Positions 63,744 through 64,000 of a stretch of DNA of 64,000 bases are shown here, in pieces. The stretch is taken from positions 1 through 64,000 of the forward strand of contig NZ_JADWPE010000004.1 of NCBI RefSeq assembly GCF_017308985.1, in the 5' to 3' direction. Position 1 is the first letter of the stretch. Every line of letters begins with the position of its first letter. The notes under the pieces are model-generated. The model saw nothing but the letters and a program-made list of their open reading frames with translations. It searched no databases and was not told the DNA's origin. The DNA is from Lysobacter changpingensis (GTDB lineage Bacteria; Pseudomonadota; Gammaproteobacteria; Xanthomonadales; Xanthomonadaceae). A program made the position numbers and the translations under genes.

Positions 63744-64000
63744 ATGCCCATCGAAGTCATCCAGACCGACATCACCACGCTCGACGTCGACGCCATCGTC
63801 AACGCCGCCAACGAGAGCCTGCTCGGCGGCGGCGGCGTGGATGGCGCGATCCACCGCGCGGCGGGGCCGGGGTTGCTCGCCGAATGCCGTTCGCTGCCCG
63901 AAGTGCGCCCCGGCGTGCGCTGCCCGACGGGCGAGGCGCGCGCCACCGGCGGGCATCGGTTGCCGGTGCGTGTCGTGATCCACACGGTGGGGCCGGTGTG
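63744..64000 (+). CDS. Macro-domain protein (partial, cut by the window end)
   Basis: The first 85 codons of an ADP-ribose-binding macro domain. The sequence [20 protein letters not shown] followed by [19 protein letters not shown] is the family signature of YmdB-type O-acetyl-ADP-ribose deacetylases. The frame is open to the end of the window, so length and C-terminus are unknown. Confidence 0.92.
   Translation, partial: MPIEVIQTDITTLDVDAIVNAANESLLGGGGVDGAIHRAAGPGLLAECRSLPEVRPGVRCPTGEARATGGHRLPVRVVIHTVGPV

Overview
The window is very GC-rich DNA from a gammaproteobacterium of the Xanthomonadaceae/Lysobacteraceae, most likely Lysobacter or a close relative. I base this on gene order (fliCDS-fliT-PilZ-like-regulator-rpoN2-regulator-fleQ-fliEFGHIJK-fliLMNOPQR-flhBAF-fleN-fliA-che), on base composition, and on dense GTAG-headed REP palindromes like the SMAG repeats described in Stenotrophomonas. 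The species is inferred, not shown.

Region 1 (1-9036): flagellin, filament cap and their chaperones, a PilZ-like protein, a NarL-type regulator, a second sigma-54 (RpoN2), a stand-alone receiver and the master activator FleQ. Region 2 (9037-29346): basal body, export apparatus and switch genes in one direction. Good sigma-54 promoters precede fliE and fliL, and the stretch ends with flhF, fleN and the flagellar sigma-28 gene fliA. Region 3 (29347-40218): core chemotaxis and motor genes cheY-cheZ-cheA-motA-motB-parA-parP-like. A STAS-cheY-cheA2 block sits between parP-like and cheW; in Pseudomonas those two genes are neighbours. Region 4 (40219-53802): four chemoreceptors, cheR-cheD-cheB, a small periplasmic TonB-C-terminal-domain protein on the minus strand, and a NarL-type histidine kinase. 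Region 5 (53803-64000) is ordinary chromosome: a methyltransferase with two CxxC pairs, a YfiF-like RNA methyltransferase, a GNAT acetyltransferase, an AGCS alanine/sodium symporter, an RND efflux pair, cysteine synthase, and the start of a macro-domain protein.

The regulatory logic can be read from the DNA. FleQ and RpoN2 would drive the fliE and fliL promoters. FliA would drive fliC, the STAS-cheY-cheA2 operon, at least two receptors and, unexpectedly, the TonB-domain gene, whose minus-strand promoter is one of the best sigma-28 matches in the window. I rate this the most interesting biological lead.

The second notable property is repeat invasion. Sixteen inverted REP doublets and one single arm lie between flagellar and chemotaxis genes, and none lies after 51.3 kb. 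Other palindromic families also occur, and one has entered coding sequence in frame in fliO, flhF, cheA and the parP-like gene. There it is read in different frames, so the shared unit is DNA rather than a protein domain. I saw no transposase, CRISPR array, tRNA or rRNA.
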